This document shows, in pieces, positions 35,927 to 44,086 of a stretch of 64,000 nt of DNA. Every line of letters begins with the position of its first letter. The first letter of the stretch is position 1. The position numbers and the translations under genes were made by a program. Below the pieces are notes generated by a model, which saw nothing but the letters and a program-made list of their open reading frames with translations, was not told the origin of the DNA and did not search any database. Source of the DNA: Gammaproteobacteria bacterium (GTDB lineage: Bacteria; Pseudomonadota; Gammaproteobacteria; Ga0077536). The DNA is taken from the NCBI GenBank assembly GCA_021773835.1, contig JAJFJQ010000063.1:1-64000 (forward strand). Direction: 5' to 3'.

Positions 35927-37686
35927 AAAAAACAGACCTTACCCTGACACGGGCATTAGAAAGCGAACATATAAATCGCCTGCGAAAAGCCGCCGGGTTA
36001 CCCACAAAGAAAATAAAGTTTTCGAACGTTAGCGGTGTTGAGGTGGCAATAAACCCTGATACCGCCACGGTAACCAGCTACCGCGAAACCGATGAATTCG
36101 TACGCATCAATTTAAACGGTGGCGACAGCGAAGCCTATTACCATCCCGTCATAAATCCCGAAATTCTTTACAACTTCAAAGGGGAGCCGAACTATCACAT
36201 CAAAGATCTTGATCCTGACTACTACAAAAAGGCGAAGGAGCGCGCCAAGGAAGTCAAACTCGAACAGGCGAACGAGAAGAGTCGACAAGTTGAAGACGAT
36301 TTTCTATCCGATCAACAAAAGCTATTAACCGAGCAGATAGAATCGGACGGGAAATTTTACTTCGCATTCAATGACCGAACGACAGATCAGTATTTCGTTG
36401 GGTATCACGACTTTGGTGAAAACAGGAACGACTTTCAAGGTACTAGCTCCAAGGCAAAGATACGCGATTACTTGGCACAGCATGGTCTTTCCAATCCGAA
36501 GATAATAGAGACTTGGAACTACGTCTTTGACCCAACCACGACGGCGTTGTTCGATCCTGAGAATAAGATCGTCAACAAGTTCGATCCTTCGAGTTACATG
36601 CGAAATGCGAAGCTAACCAAGCGCCTCACGGTTCCGAGCAACATTCGCCGACTGATCAAAAGCGCTTTGGGCGACGACCCCGAGATGATTGAACATTTCT
36701 TGAACTGGCTCGCGTGCATTTTTCAATTTCGATGCAAAACCGGCACGTCGTTCATTTGGCAGGGTACGACTGGTACCGGGAAGGGTATGCTCATTGAGAA
36801 GGTAATACGGCCATTAATTGGCGAGAATCATTGTCGCATCGTAACTCTCGCGAATCTCAAAGGTGACTTCAATGCATTCCTCGATACAACATTGGTGCTC
36901 TTCATCGACGAAGTTGATACCGACCAGCTGCATAAGATCGACGAGCTGATACCTCGACTTAAAAACATGATAACCGAGCCTAGGTTGGCAATCCGCGCTT
37001 TGTACACGGAGTTAAAGGAATCACGAAGCTACCTCAACATCATCATGGCTTCGAACAAACTGAACTCTATGCGCATCGAAGCAAATGACCGACGTTTCAA
37101 TGTTTGTCCGCGTCAAGAAAAACCGTTGTTCAAGCCGGGTGAGGAGAAAGCCGAGTTCGTCAAGATGATAACAAACGAGCTTCCGCGCTTCGCCGACTAT
37201 TTACGCAGCCGAGAGGCGTCCCTCGATAACGCCGCGAAAGCAATCGAAAACGATGCTAAACGGTTGATGCAGGCGATCACTCAGGCCGCTATCGAGGAGG
37301 TTATTGAAGCGTTGAAGAACGGCAATCTTGCCTTCTTTATTGATCACGCGCCGATACCCATACCGCACCGCCGACAGTTGTCCACCGGTTATCGCGGATT
37401 AATGCATACCGCTGTCTGCCATGCCGAAAGTGGTACTCGTCATTTCCTAAAAATTGATCCCTTACGCGAAATTGTGGACAGGATTATTGGCGACGTCGCG
37501 GTGCCTCGCGGTAAATTCGGAAAATATCTATTGCGCTTTGGTCTTGAGTATCCCAGTGGCCCTACGCGGATCGATAACGACTCGGTTCGAGGCTACGGCG
37601 TTAAGTGGCAAGCGACAAAACAGCAGCTAGTGGCGTGGAAGAAGGATTTTCCGTCACCGCCAGGATTACAGGAGGCGCCACGGTAA
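35923..37686 (+). CDS. SF3/D5-like replicative helicase
   Basis: A 587-residue ATPase. Walker A is IWQGTTGTGKGMLIEK near residue 285 and Walker B is LVLFIDEVDTDQL near 325, followed by the sensor segment NIIMASNKLNSMRIEANDRR. This order is typical of phage and plasmid D5/P4-type SF3 helicases. It would unwind the iteron origin after excision. The start overlaps the primase stop by 4 bp, and the stop overlaps the next start by 1 bp, so the whole replication-excision block is one transcript. Confidence 0.85.
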   Translation: MKKTDLTLTRALESEHINRLRKAAGLPTKKIKFSNVSGVEVAINPDTATVTSYRETDEFVRINLNGGDSEAYYHPVINPEILYNFKGEPNYHIKDLDPDYYKKAKERAKEVKLEQANEKSRQVEDDFLSDQQKLLTEQIESDGKFYFAFNDRTTDQYFVGYHDFGENRNDFQGTSSKAKIRDYLAQHGLSNPKIIETWNYVFDPTTTALFDPENKIVNKFDPSSYMRNAKLTKRLTVPSNIRRLIKSALGDDPEMIEHFLNWLACIFQFRCKTGTSFIWQGTTGTGKGMLIEKVIRPLIGENHCRIVTLANLKGDFNAFLDTTLVLFIDEVDTDQLHKIDELIPRLKNMITEPRLAIRALYTELKESRSYLNIIMASNKLNSMRIEANDRRFNVCPRQEKPLFKPGEEKAEFVKMITNELPRFADYLRSREASLDNAAKAIENDAKRLMQAITQAAIEEVIEALKNGNLAFFIDHAPIPIPHRRQLSTGYRGLMHTAVCHAESGTRHFLKIDPLREIVDRIIGDVAVPRGKFGKYLLRFGLEYPSGPTRIDNDSVRGYGVKWQATKQQLVAWKKDFPSPPGLQEAPR

Positions 37687-38048
37687 TGAGAACGACTACG
37701 AGCCGTGTGGTATCCACTCCGCGCCTTATTCGCATGCGAGATGCGCCGAGGTATTTGGGTATGGACCGCAACCGATTCAATAAAGAAGTCCGGCCTTACG
37801 TTATTGAAATACCGATCGGCGAGCAGGGAATTACTTTTGATCAACTTGATTTAGACGACTGGGCAGACGAATATAAGCATCGCAACGGGCGTCCTGCACA
37901 GGAAGGAGGACGCAAATGGGTAAAAGAAAAACCCCAGGTCTCACGAAGCGCAACGGGATCTGGCACATCGACAAAGTGGTCAAAGGATACGGACGACTTT
38001 GCGAATCTTGTGAAACAGGAGAAACGGAAGAGGCGGAACGTCTCTTAA
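37686..38048 (+). CDS. Excisionase/AlpA-like HTH protein
   Basis: A 120-residue protein with an N-terminal winged-helix of the excisionase type (RLIRMRDAPRYLGMDRNRFN, then the ITFDQLDLDDWADEYKHR wing and helix). AGGAGG precedes the ATG with proper spacing. It overlaps the integrase gene by 133 bp in another frame, an arrangement like lambda xis-int. Such proteins bias recombination toward excision and may regulate the integrase. Confidence 0.75.
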   Translation: MRTTTSRVVSTPRLIRMRDAPRYLGMDRNRFNKEVRPYVIEIPIGEQGITFDQLDLDDWADEYKHRNGRPAQEGGRKWVKEKPQVSRSATGSGTSTKWSKDTDDFANLVKQEKRKRRNVS

Positions 38049-39049
38049 ACCACCGGTTACACGAAATACGAGACGCGACTAGATACGGGGTTCGGCCGAA
38101 TCGAACGTTTAAGGAGGCGGCGACGAAATATCTCCGCGAGAACATCGATAAGGCCACTATCGAATTTGATGCTCAGCATCTCGATAAACTAGCCCCGTAT
38201 ATAAATGAACTCACGTTAGATCGTGTACACATGGATAGCCTTAAGCCGTTCATAGAAGGGCGTAAGCGGGAAGGGAAGAAGACTAAAACGATTAACCTCG
38301 CATTAAGCGTGGTGCGTCGAATCCTTAACCTCGCTGCCCGTGTGTGGAGAGATGAGACTGGAATGTCCTGGATCGCTCAGACCCCGCTCATCGAAATGCT
38401 AACCGTGACTGACGCTGCGAAACCATACCCGTTAGATTGGAATGAGCAGGATCGCTTTTTCAAACATCTGCCGTTACACCTTGCTGAAATGTCGCTATTT
38501 AAGGTGAACACCGGGAACAGGGAAGCTGAAGTATGCGGGTTACGATGGGAATGGGAGATAGAGTTTCCTGATTTTGAGCCGGTCGTGTTTTTAATTCCTG
38601 GTGATCAGCCATTGATTGAAGGTGAAACGGTCCAGGTGAAGAATCGTCGTGACCGGATTGTCGTTTGCAACGATGTTGCCGCTCAAGTTGTCGAGAGTCG
38701 TCGTGGTAAGCATGCCAAGTACGTTTTCTCGTACCGTGGGAGGCAAACCAAGCGAATGAACAATACGGGATGGCAAGCTGCGTGGAAGAAAACAGGCTTT
38801 CCAATAAATGGTGAATATCTGAAAGGGCCGCATAATTTGAAGCATACGTATGGCCGTCGTCTTCGTGCGGCTGGAGTCCCTAAAGATACCCGACGGGTAC
38901 TCTTGGGACACCGCACTGGAGACATAACGGATCACTATTCAGTGCCGGAATTGCAGGAGTTATACGACGCGAGTAATCGTATCTGTGATGATGAATCCCG
39001 CAAATCTCCCGCACTGCATATGGTGAAGCGAAAGGTGGTGAATGCTTAA
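37916..39049 (+). CDS. Tyrosine-family integrase
   Basis: A 377-residue recombinase with an N-terminal arm domain, a SAM-like core-binding domain and a catalytic domain. Box I has the Arg in NTGNREAEVCGLRW near residue 200. Box II reads HNLKHTYGRRLRAAGV near 305, with Lys where most integrases have Arg. The later LLGHRTGDITDHYSV holds the second His and the catalytic Tyr. The start has GGAGGA upstream. The gene ends 40 bp before the tRNA it uses as attachment site. The HxLKHT variant is, from memory, shared by a subfamily, so it need not be inactive. Confidence 0.9.
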   Translation: MGKRKTPGLTKRNGIWHIDKVVKGYGRLCESCETGETEEAERLLNHRLHEIRDATRYGVRPNRTFKEAATKYLRENIDKATIEFDAQHLDKLAPYINELTLDRVHMDSLKPFIEGRKREGKKTKTINLALSVVRRILNLAARVWRDETGMSWIAQTPLIEMLTVTDAAKPYPLDWNEQDRFFKHLPLHLAEMSLFKVNTGNREAEVCGLRWEWEIEFPDFEPVVFLIPGDQPLIEGETVQVKNRRDRIVVCNDVAAQVVESRRGKHAKYVFSYRGRQTKRMNNTGWQAAWKKTGFPINGEYLKGPHNLKHTYGRRLRAAGVPKDTRRVLLGHRTGDITDHYSVPELQELYDASNRICDDESRKSPALHMVKRKVVNA

Positions 39050-39061
39050 CCTTTGTAACAG

Positions 39062-39139
39062 TCTGAATCTGTTATAGTAAATGAACAATGCGCCCATAGC
39101 TCAGCTGGATAGAGTACCTGGCTTCGAACCAGGTGGTCG
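39062..39139 (+). repeat. attR: direct repeat joined to the intact tRNA
   Basis: Right copy of the repeat described at 19321. It contains the TATAGT box (39073-39078) and the whole 5' half of the tRNA, with crossover presumably in or next to the anticodon loop and stem (39119-39139). The 28 bp upstream of the tRNA are duplicated too, so the element brings its own core promoter for the tRNA. Confidence 0.9.
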
Positions 39140-39166
39140 GGAGTTCGAATCTCTCTGGGCGCGCCA
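39090..39166 (+). tRNA. tRNA-Arg (anticodon UCG)
   Basis: A 77-nt cloverleaf with a perfect 7-bp acceptor stem (GCGCCCA/TGGGCGC), a D-arm GCTC/GAGT, anticodon stem CCTGG/CCAGG with loop CTTCGAA (anticodon TCG), a T-arm with TTCGAAT loop, discriminator G and encoded CCA. It reads CGA codons. The gene is a hybrid: 5' half from the island, 3' half from the chromosome. Confidence 0.95.
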
Positions 39167-39201
39167 AACTTTAAGGGCTCCTTTAGGGGCCCTTAAAGTT
39201 T
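39166..39201 (+). terminator. tRNA terminator hairpin
   Basis: AAACTTTAAGGGC (39166-39178) pairs perfectly with GCCCTTAAAGTTT (39189-39201) around a 10-nt loop, directly at the tRNA 3' end. Only a short T stretch ends the stem. Confidence 0.75.
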
Positions 39202-39221
39202 GATGTGTTCAGGGCATTGGT

Positions 39222-39309
39222 TCGAACTCCCAGTTCGACAATCTTCCAAAGGAAGATTGGACGACCGCAGGTCGCCCCGCAGGGGAGAGAAAAACGAAAC
39301 TTCGTTTTT
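39222..39309. repeat. Chain of five contiguous micro-hairpins
   Basis: Five perfect palindromes with 2- or 3-nt loops lie end to end: TCGAACT/AGTTCGA (39222-39238), CAATCTTCC/GGAAGATTG (39239-39259), CGACC/GGTCG (39262-39274), CCCC/GGGG (39275-39285) and AAAAACGAA/TTCGTTTTT (39290-39309). The last is also enclosed by GGAGAGA and TCTCTCC. No known feature type explains the chain. Confidence 0.7.
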
Positions 39310-39375
39310 CGAATCTATCTCTCCAATAACAACGGCACTTTCTCTTAAACAACACTACGGCGTATCTAAACCTTT

Positions 39376-39386
39376 TGGGCGCGCCA
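39376..39386 (+). repeat. Second copy of the tRNA-Arg 3' end
   Basis: TGGGCGCGCCA repeats the last 11 nt of the tRNA (39156-39166) 220 bp downstream. It may mark the end of an earlier small insertion in the same tRNA gene or an att relic. The 220 bp between contain the micro-hairpin chain. Confidence 0.6.
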
Positions 39387-39825
39387 TTTTTCAATGACTT
39401 ACGGCTGCTAAAAAATATCGGCTGTCCAATAGCGCCCAATTCCGAACTTCTATTGGACAACGGCGTTCTTCTACACGGGTGGACGTTGTCCGTCGATTAA
39501 CGCTAAGTCTCTACTAGCGTTCTAAATAATCCGATGTTTGCGCTGTTTATGGAGCGTCAAAATAAATTGCACGTCTGGCCGGAGCATAAGCTGGTCAATC
39601 GGTAAAACACACCGAGTAGGGTCGATTTGCGGTTTAGAGACTGGCTTTACCATGTTTATGGCGAATCCCAACAGAAAGTTACTCACTGCGATAGCGGTGC
39701 TAGCTCTGGACATCTACGTTGGTACCTATCCGTGTTGTTCATCTACGCGCTTTCGACTGAGTAACCGCGCATGTCAATATCATTATCATTAGCGGTTATA
39801 AATTTTCGGTGTGTTCAAGAGACAA
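39387..39825. other. Intergenic stretch with one long inverted repeat
   Basis: No gene is recognised. TGTCCAATAG (39423-39432) and CTATTGGACA (39450-39459) form a perfect 10-bp stem with a 17-nt loop. Confidence 0.5.
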
Positions 39826-40698
39826 CTAAACGTACCTGGAATTCTCACCCTGTATAAGCGGTCGCTGCTGTTCAATTATTTCGAGTAGAAACTCGCGACA
39901 AACCCGCACTCTTGCTGTTGTTCGTAAATCGACATGACTAAGTATCCAAACGCCCCAGTCGGAAGGCTCGAGTGGGACATCCAAGCGGCGCAGGTCGGGG
40001 TCTGAATCCCCGACATAACAGGGTATGCGAGACAGCCCAAGATGATTTCTTGTGGCAGCTACCATTGAGGAGACATCGTCAACCCGCAACACAATTCGTG
40101 GACATGAAAAGTTGTTCGATACCCATAGAGGACGCTCGGCTTCGCTCCGAAACAAGATGACGTTAACGGGATCGGTGAGTTTTCGTAATGTACGGGCTGT
40201 GCCATAAACCCCGTGTCGTAGCGGCATTATTTCCCGCCCGACTAAATAGTCTGGTGGTTTTCCCGTCATTCTGAGCGCGATGTCAGCTTCACGCGCTGCG
40301 AGATCTACTAGATCGGTAGTCGTTAGTAGCTGAAGATCGATCTGTGGGTATGCTTCTGAAAACGCCCGAAGCTTCGGTATGATCAACCGTTCTGCACTAT
40401 CGTGCGATGCCGTTAGCTTTAGCGATCCCGCAAGCTCAGCGTCTTGTCCAAAAACCTCCCGGTCCACTGCCTGAGCAAGCGATTCCATCGAGAGCGCGTG
40501 CTCAAATAAATTCTCCGCCGCCTGGGTCATTGCGTACCCACCGGGCAGACGATCAAACAAGCGCGTCTGTAGCCGTTCTTCTAGTGCAGCAATCCGGCGA
40601 GCGACGGTCGTGTGCTTGACGCCAAGGATCCTACCAGCACCACTCACCGACCCTTCACGTGAGAGCGCAAGAAAGAAGCGCAAATCGTCCCAATTCAA
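39826..40698 (-). CDS. LysR-family transcriptional regulator
   Basis: A 290-residue regulator with the LysR winged HTH at residues 1-65 (MNWDDLRFFLALSREGSVSG, then TTVARRIAALEERL) and a substrate-binding domain. It is divergent from the CmcJ-like oxygenase gene 168 bp away, the classic LysR arrangement, so it probably controls that gene in response to a small effector. Confidence 0.9.
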   Translation of the reverse strand: MNWDDLRFFLALSREGSVSGAGRILGVKHTTVARRIAALEERLQTRLFDRLPGGYAMTQAAENLFEHALSMESLAQAVDREVFGQDAELAGSLKLTASHDSAERLIIPKLRAFSEAYPQIDLQLLTTTDLVDLAAREADIALRMTGKPPDYLVGREIMPLRHGVYGTARTLRKLTDPVNVILFRSEAERPLWVSNNFSCPRIVLRVDDVSSMVAATRNHLGLSRIPCYVGDSDPDLRRLDVPLEPSDWGVWILSHVDLRTTARVRVCREFLLEIIEQQRPLIQGENSRYV

Positions 40699-40866
40699 GG
40701 TAAATCAGAGTCGTGCATATTTGCACAATAATTGTTCATAATTAGTTATTTAAGTGCATTAACGCACACTCTAGCATTGCGGTCTGAGATGTAAAGAGCG
40801 GGCGAAGGCGAACTGTTTAAACATTCGGGGTACCCGCACTCCGTTCAAACCAAAGGGCATAGCGAG

Positions 40867-41727
40867 ATGAAACTCAATCAGAAATCAACCATAAACAACG
40901 CCGCAATCACCGTTGAACCGTGGCCTCTTCTAAACGTAATTCACGCGCCAATGAAGTATCGCGATAGGGCATACAACGATCGGGTGATCTACCCAGGCAC
41001 TCCAGAACTCGACGACGGCTTCGAGAACCGAACCGTTTCCATTGCAGACGGAAGACCGATTGTTGAGCGTTTGTCCTTGGATGGAGAGGGCTTTGAACTG
41101 CGGCCTCACGACACCGCAGTCTCAAATTTCTATGACGACAACGAAGTACGGAAGGTCTATTACCCGGAAGTCGACCAGCTTGTGAAAGCGGCGACCGGCG
41201 CCTCGCGCGTGGTCATTTTTGATCATACCGTACGCATCGAAGACGAAGCGCAACGTGATGAGCGGGCGGTGCGGGGTCCTGTGCAGCTCGTGCACAACGA
41301 TTACACCGAGCGCTCGGGGCCGCGGCGGGTGCACGACTTGCTTGATGCAAAGGAAGCCGAGACCTTTCTGCGTTATCGCTTTGCTATCGTCAATGTGTGG
41401 CGCTCAATCGACGCGCCGATTGAGACGACCCCGATCGCCGCGGCGGACGCGCAGAGTATCGTGCCTGCGGATTTCGTGGCGACCGATCTCGTCCGTCCGG
41501 ATCGGACCGGCGAGATTTACCAAGTTGCCTATAACCCCAACCATCGTTGGTTTTACTTTCCAAAAATGCGTCGCGACGAAGCGCTGTTGCTCAAGTGTTA
41601 CGACTCTGCGATCGACGGACGAGCACGGTTCACCGCACATAGCGCATTCGATGATCCAACCGCGCCGAAGTATGCCGCGCGGCGTAAGAGTATAGAGGTT
41701 CGCACGCTAATTTCATTCGCTCCGTAA
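40867..41727 (+). CDS. CmcJ/NvfI-type 2-oxoglutarate oxygenase-like protein
   Basis: A 286-residue protein with the pattern of the CmcJ/NvfI/EfuI family: an Arg-rich N-terminus, then QLVHNDYTERSGPRRV (iron-binding His and Asp near residue 143), NVWRSIDAPIETTPIAAADA near 178, YNPNHRWFYFPKMRRDEALL near 220, and FTAHSAFDDP (distal His near 260). Fungal and bacterial relatives act in secondary metabolism, as hydroxylases or isomerases; many are annotated as methyltransferases. An A-rich region with GCGAG precedes the ATG. It is probably regulated by the divergent LysR protein. Confidence 0.8.
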   Translation: MKLNQKSTINNAAITVEPWPLLNVIHAPMKYRDRAYNDRVIYPGTPELDDGFENRTVSIADGRPIVERLSLDGEGFELRPHDTAVSNFYDDNEVRKVYYPEVDQLVKAATGASRVVIFDHTVRIEDEAQRDERAVRGPVQLVHNDYTERSGPRRVHDLLDAKEAETFLRYRFAIVNVWRSIDAPIETTPIAAADAQSIVPADFVATDLVRPDRTGEIYQVAYNPNHRWFYFPKMRRDEALLLKCYDSAIDGRARFTAHSAFDDPTAPKYAARRKSIEVRTLISFAP

Positions 41728-41992
41728 TGCAGCAGCATGGATGTAGACCGGTAGTATCCTCAATGAGCTTTGCGAATACAGAGAAATCGCCAGTGTCGTT
41801 CAGGAATACATCGGTCGCGATGCGTCGGGAAAAGGCGGGGACATGAATATTGCCGTCTACAAGAACGCGACGAACTTTGGTTAGGTTAGTTCGAGCCTTT
41901 TGGCTGTACACAAATGGTCTGGAGAAAAAGTCAGGTGGTTAAAAATTTCAGTCTTTATTAGAGTCGTCAGAATTGATTTGACCAGTCTTTTG

Positions 41993-42781
41993 GGTATTGA
42001 CAACTTAAGTATCGTTGAACGGTAATAGTTGGATGAGTAAATCCGGAACAACGTACAAACACCATAGATTTCCGCCAGATATAATTCAGTATGCGGTATC
42101 GATCTATTACCGATTCAATCTCAATCATCGAGATATTGAAGATCTACTCGCTGGACGAGGCATTGTCGTGAGCTAAGAATCGATCCGTTGATGTTGCAGT
42201 AAGTTTGGGCCGAAATATGCGCGACGATTGAAACGTCATCACCAGGGTTACGGGGATACTTTCTACACAGAAGAAGAATTCGTTAAGACCCGCGGTGTCC
42301 AATATTATTTATGGAGAGCTTTCGCTCAAGATAGCGAGATCATTGATGTGTTTCTCCAAAGTCGACGCGAAGGCAAAGCAGCCAAGCGGTTCTTTAAACG
42401 GTTGTTGACGACACATCGGTAGGAACCACGAACGATCGTAACGGATAAATTGAAAAGCTATGGCGTCGCACATCGGGAATTGATGCCAGACACCGCTCAT
42501 GACACATCATAATATGCTAACAACCGCGGCGAACTATCGCATCAACCGACACGAGTAAGAGAGCGGGTGATGCGTCGGTTCAAATCGGCAAAGCAGTGCC
42601 AGCGTTTCTCGACGGTTCACGGTGCAGTACACAATTTGTTCAAGCTCGGCTGTCACTTGGTTTCGGCGAAGAATTATCGAGATTTTCGATCCGAGGCATG
42701 TGTGTCTTGGGATTATGCCGTAGCGTAAGAGCCCAGAATCGCGTGATTTCGGTGACGTTGAATAGTTAAGTTGTCAGTACC
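41993..42781 (+). mobile_element. Decayed IS6-family element
   Basis: The ends are inverted repeats: GGTATTGACAACTTAAGTAT on the left (41993 on) and its imperfect complement at the right, finishing with TTGTCAGTACC at 42781. The 789-bp length fits the IS6/IS26 family. It holds one transposase frame with four internal stops. I found no target-site duplication, so it is old. Confidence 0.75.
42033..42728 (+). pseudogene. IS6-family transposase, four in-frame stops
   Basis: One continuous frame from ATG at 42033 to TAA at 42726-42728 (232 codons, normal for IS6) is interrupted at TAA 42174, TGA 42189, TAG 42420 and TAA 42510, with no frameshift. It shows the family patterns FPPDIIQYAVSIYYRFNLNH near the N-terminus, YYLWRAFAQDSEIIDVFLQS and EGKAAKRFF in the catalytic core. 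The conserved TIVTDKLKSY stretch with a DDE aspartate survives after the third stop. It cannot transpose by itself. Confidence 0.85.
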
Positions 42782-42794
42782 AAGCGGAATTGTT

Positions 42795-43172
42795 TTAGGA
42801 CTGTGCTTCGGACCAGTTTGTTGTATCCGTATAGACCGTTTCCTCACGGATTCTTCCGTGACTAAATCTAAAAACGATAACGACTGAAATTGGATTGCGG
42901 TTTCGTTCAGGATCCACAATGATGGACGCTTCCAGGGTCGCGCGATTTTTAGCGGTAGATAGATGATCAATTTTCATAATCCGCTGCGGCGCCAGCCGCC
43001 ACGCGGAACGCAAGAATTCAAGTAGTTCGACAGTCCCGAAGATAGGGGCGATATCGGGGTAAATCACAACACAATCGTCGTGATACATTTGACGGACCAA
43101 CTGATCGATATTGCTGTTGAACATCTGCACGTATTCGAAGATGGTTTGTCGAGTTTTTTTAACCTTCGCCAT
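42795..43172 (-). CDS. SnoaL/NTF2-like protein
   Basis: A 125-residue protein with a cone-shaped NTF2-like fold pattern: helix IFEYVQMFNSNIDQLVRQMY, the strand DDCVVIYPDIAP, and beta strands with VVIVFRFSHGRIREETVYTD. Members are small-molecule-binding enzymes or polyketide-type isomerases. A purine-rich site lies upstream. It lies beside the decayed IS and has no clear operon partner. Confidence 0.75.
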   Translation of the reverse strand: MAKVKKTRQTIFEYVQMFNSNIDQLVRQMYHDDCVVIYPDIAPIFGTVELLEFLRSAWRLAPQRIMKIDHLSTAKNRATLEASIIVDPERNRNPISVVIVFRFSHGRIREETVYTDTTNWSEAQS

Positions 43173-43494
43173 TGTGCACTCCGAAATATCTTGTGACGGT
43201 TATTTCATTTGACCTCCGACGTAGCGCAGGAAGTTGTCCACGTGCGCGACTTTACAACAGGACATAATTTACCCAATACCCGCAATTTGGGCCAGAAGTA
43301 AGGATAGGAGGTCACTAATTTCCAATTTGTACTTCCGAACTTCGCCGGGACCAGGGGGTGATGGGAAGTGTACCCAAAATGAAACGGTCAATCGCCCCGA
43401 CGGCACCCGGTCGAGCGGCGATTTGTCAATCTCCACTTGTGGCTCATTTCGGTTTAATCTTTTATTTACAATAAATTATGGTTAGGAGTTAATA
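43173..43494. other. Intergenic stretch
   Basis: About 320 bp with no recognised gene or repeat. An open frame of 83 codons (43234-43485) has no ribosome-binding site and unusual composition. Confidence 0.35.
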
Positions 43495-43848
43495 ATGAGG
43501 TGCTTCATAATTGTTTTTTTGCTTTCAATTGCTCCATCTGCTTTTGCTAAGGATCCGCCTAGACCGCCGACGTATGTCGTTCACATATATTTAAAGAACG
43601 TTTCGCCGATTGCGGGAGTTGGCATGGGAGATTCAAAAAGCGGCAGACTCTCGATAAGCACCGACGCGGACGCCCCTAAGATAGTGTCCGATTACGAGTC
43701 TTTCCTCAACGGCGGAACAGTCCGATTTGCTAAGCTTCCGTACCTGGCAAGTCCAGCTAGGCAATGGGTGCAAACGGGCACCATAACAGTCTCGTTTGAC
43801 TCTATTGCGGCAATTCTTGTACATCCTTTGCCGGTTCCGACGAAATAG
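43495..43848 (+). CDS. Small secreted protein, unknown
   Basis: A 117-residue protein with a clear signal peptide (hydrophobic core residues 3-14, cleavage after AFA). The mature part is short and beta-rich with several prolines. TAGGAG lies just before the ATG. No family recognised. Confidence 0.6.
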   Translation: MRCFIIVFLLSIAPSAFAKDPPRPPTYVVHIYLKNVSPIAGVGMGDSKSGRLSISTDADAPKIVSDYESFLNGGTVRFAKLPYLASPARQWVQTGTITVSFDSIAAILVHPLPVPTK

Positions 43849-43861
43849 GGAGGTGAACGGC

Positions 43862-44080
43862 ATGAAACGTCAGTTAATATATGCGCATGCTAACGTGGCG
43901 GAGCGGCGGCGTAATAGTTCTCATTGCGCTGAAGTTCTTCGTCTTCCGCCGGTGAAATCCGGGAAGGTGCCACGGCTTCGGTACCGACAGCCATCTCTAC
44001 TTGCTATGCGAGCATTGCCGCGAACCATTCTAACCCCAAATTGGACTCGCCCGATTGAATTAGAAACGCTGTACTTTTGA
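43862..44080 (+). CDS. Possible small basic protein
   Basis: A 72-codon frame that starts seven bases after a strong GGGAGGTG site, 13 bases downstream of the secreted-protein gene. The product is basic and shows no family pattern. The ribosome-binding site is the main support; the composition is atypical. Confidence 0.35.
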   Translation: MKRQLIYAHANVAERRRNSSHCAEVLRLPPVKSGKVPRLRYRQPSLLAMRALPRTILTPNWTRPIELETLYF

Positions 44081-44086
44081 GGCAAG

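Larger units (their letters stand above)
19388..39128. mobile_element. Integrated genomic island, phage-satellite-like, in tRNA-Arg(UCG)
   Basis: The element lies between the tRNA half-repeats and carries, from right to left, a tyrosine integrase next to attR, an overlapping excisionase-like HTH gene, an SF3 helicase, a primase, an iteron array, and at the far end a small terminase subunit. There are no capsid, tail or large terminase genes. This gene set is known from phage-inducible chromosomal islands. Cargo includes two GHKL ATPases with predicted nuclease-type C-termini, a RadC-like protein, membrane proteins and lipoproteins. It supplies a new tRNA 5' half and restores the tRNA at the right end. 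Classification as a satellite is inference. Confidence 0.85.

Noticed and set aside
39222-39309. CRISPR array
   Set aside because: The hairpins differ in sequence, there is no repeated unit with spacers and no cas genes are present.
41630-41911. Minus-strand 93-codon frame overlapping the CmcJ-like gene end
   Set aside because: A large part is antisense to the oxygenase gene and no domain is recognisable; possibly the remnant of something older but not supportable.
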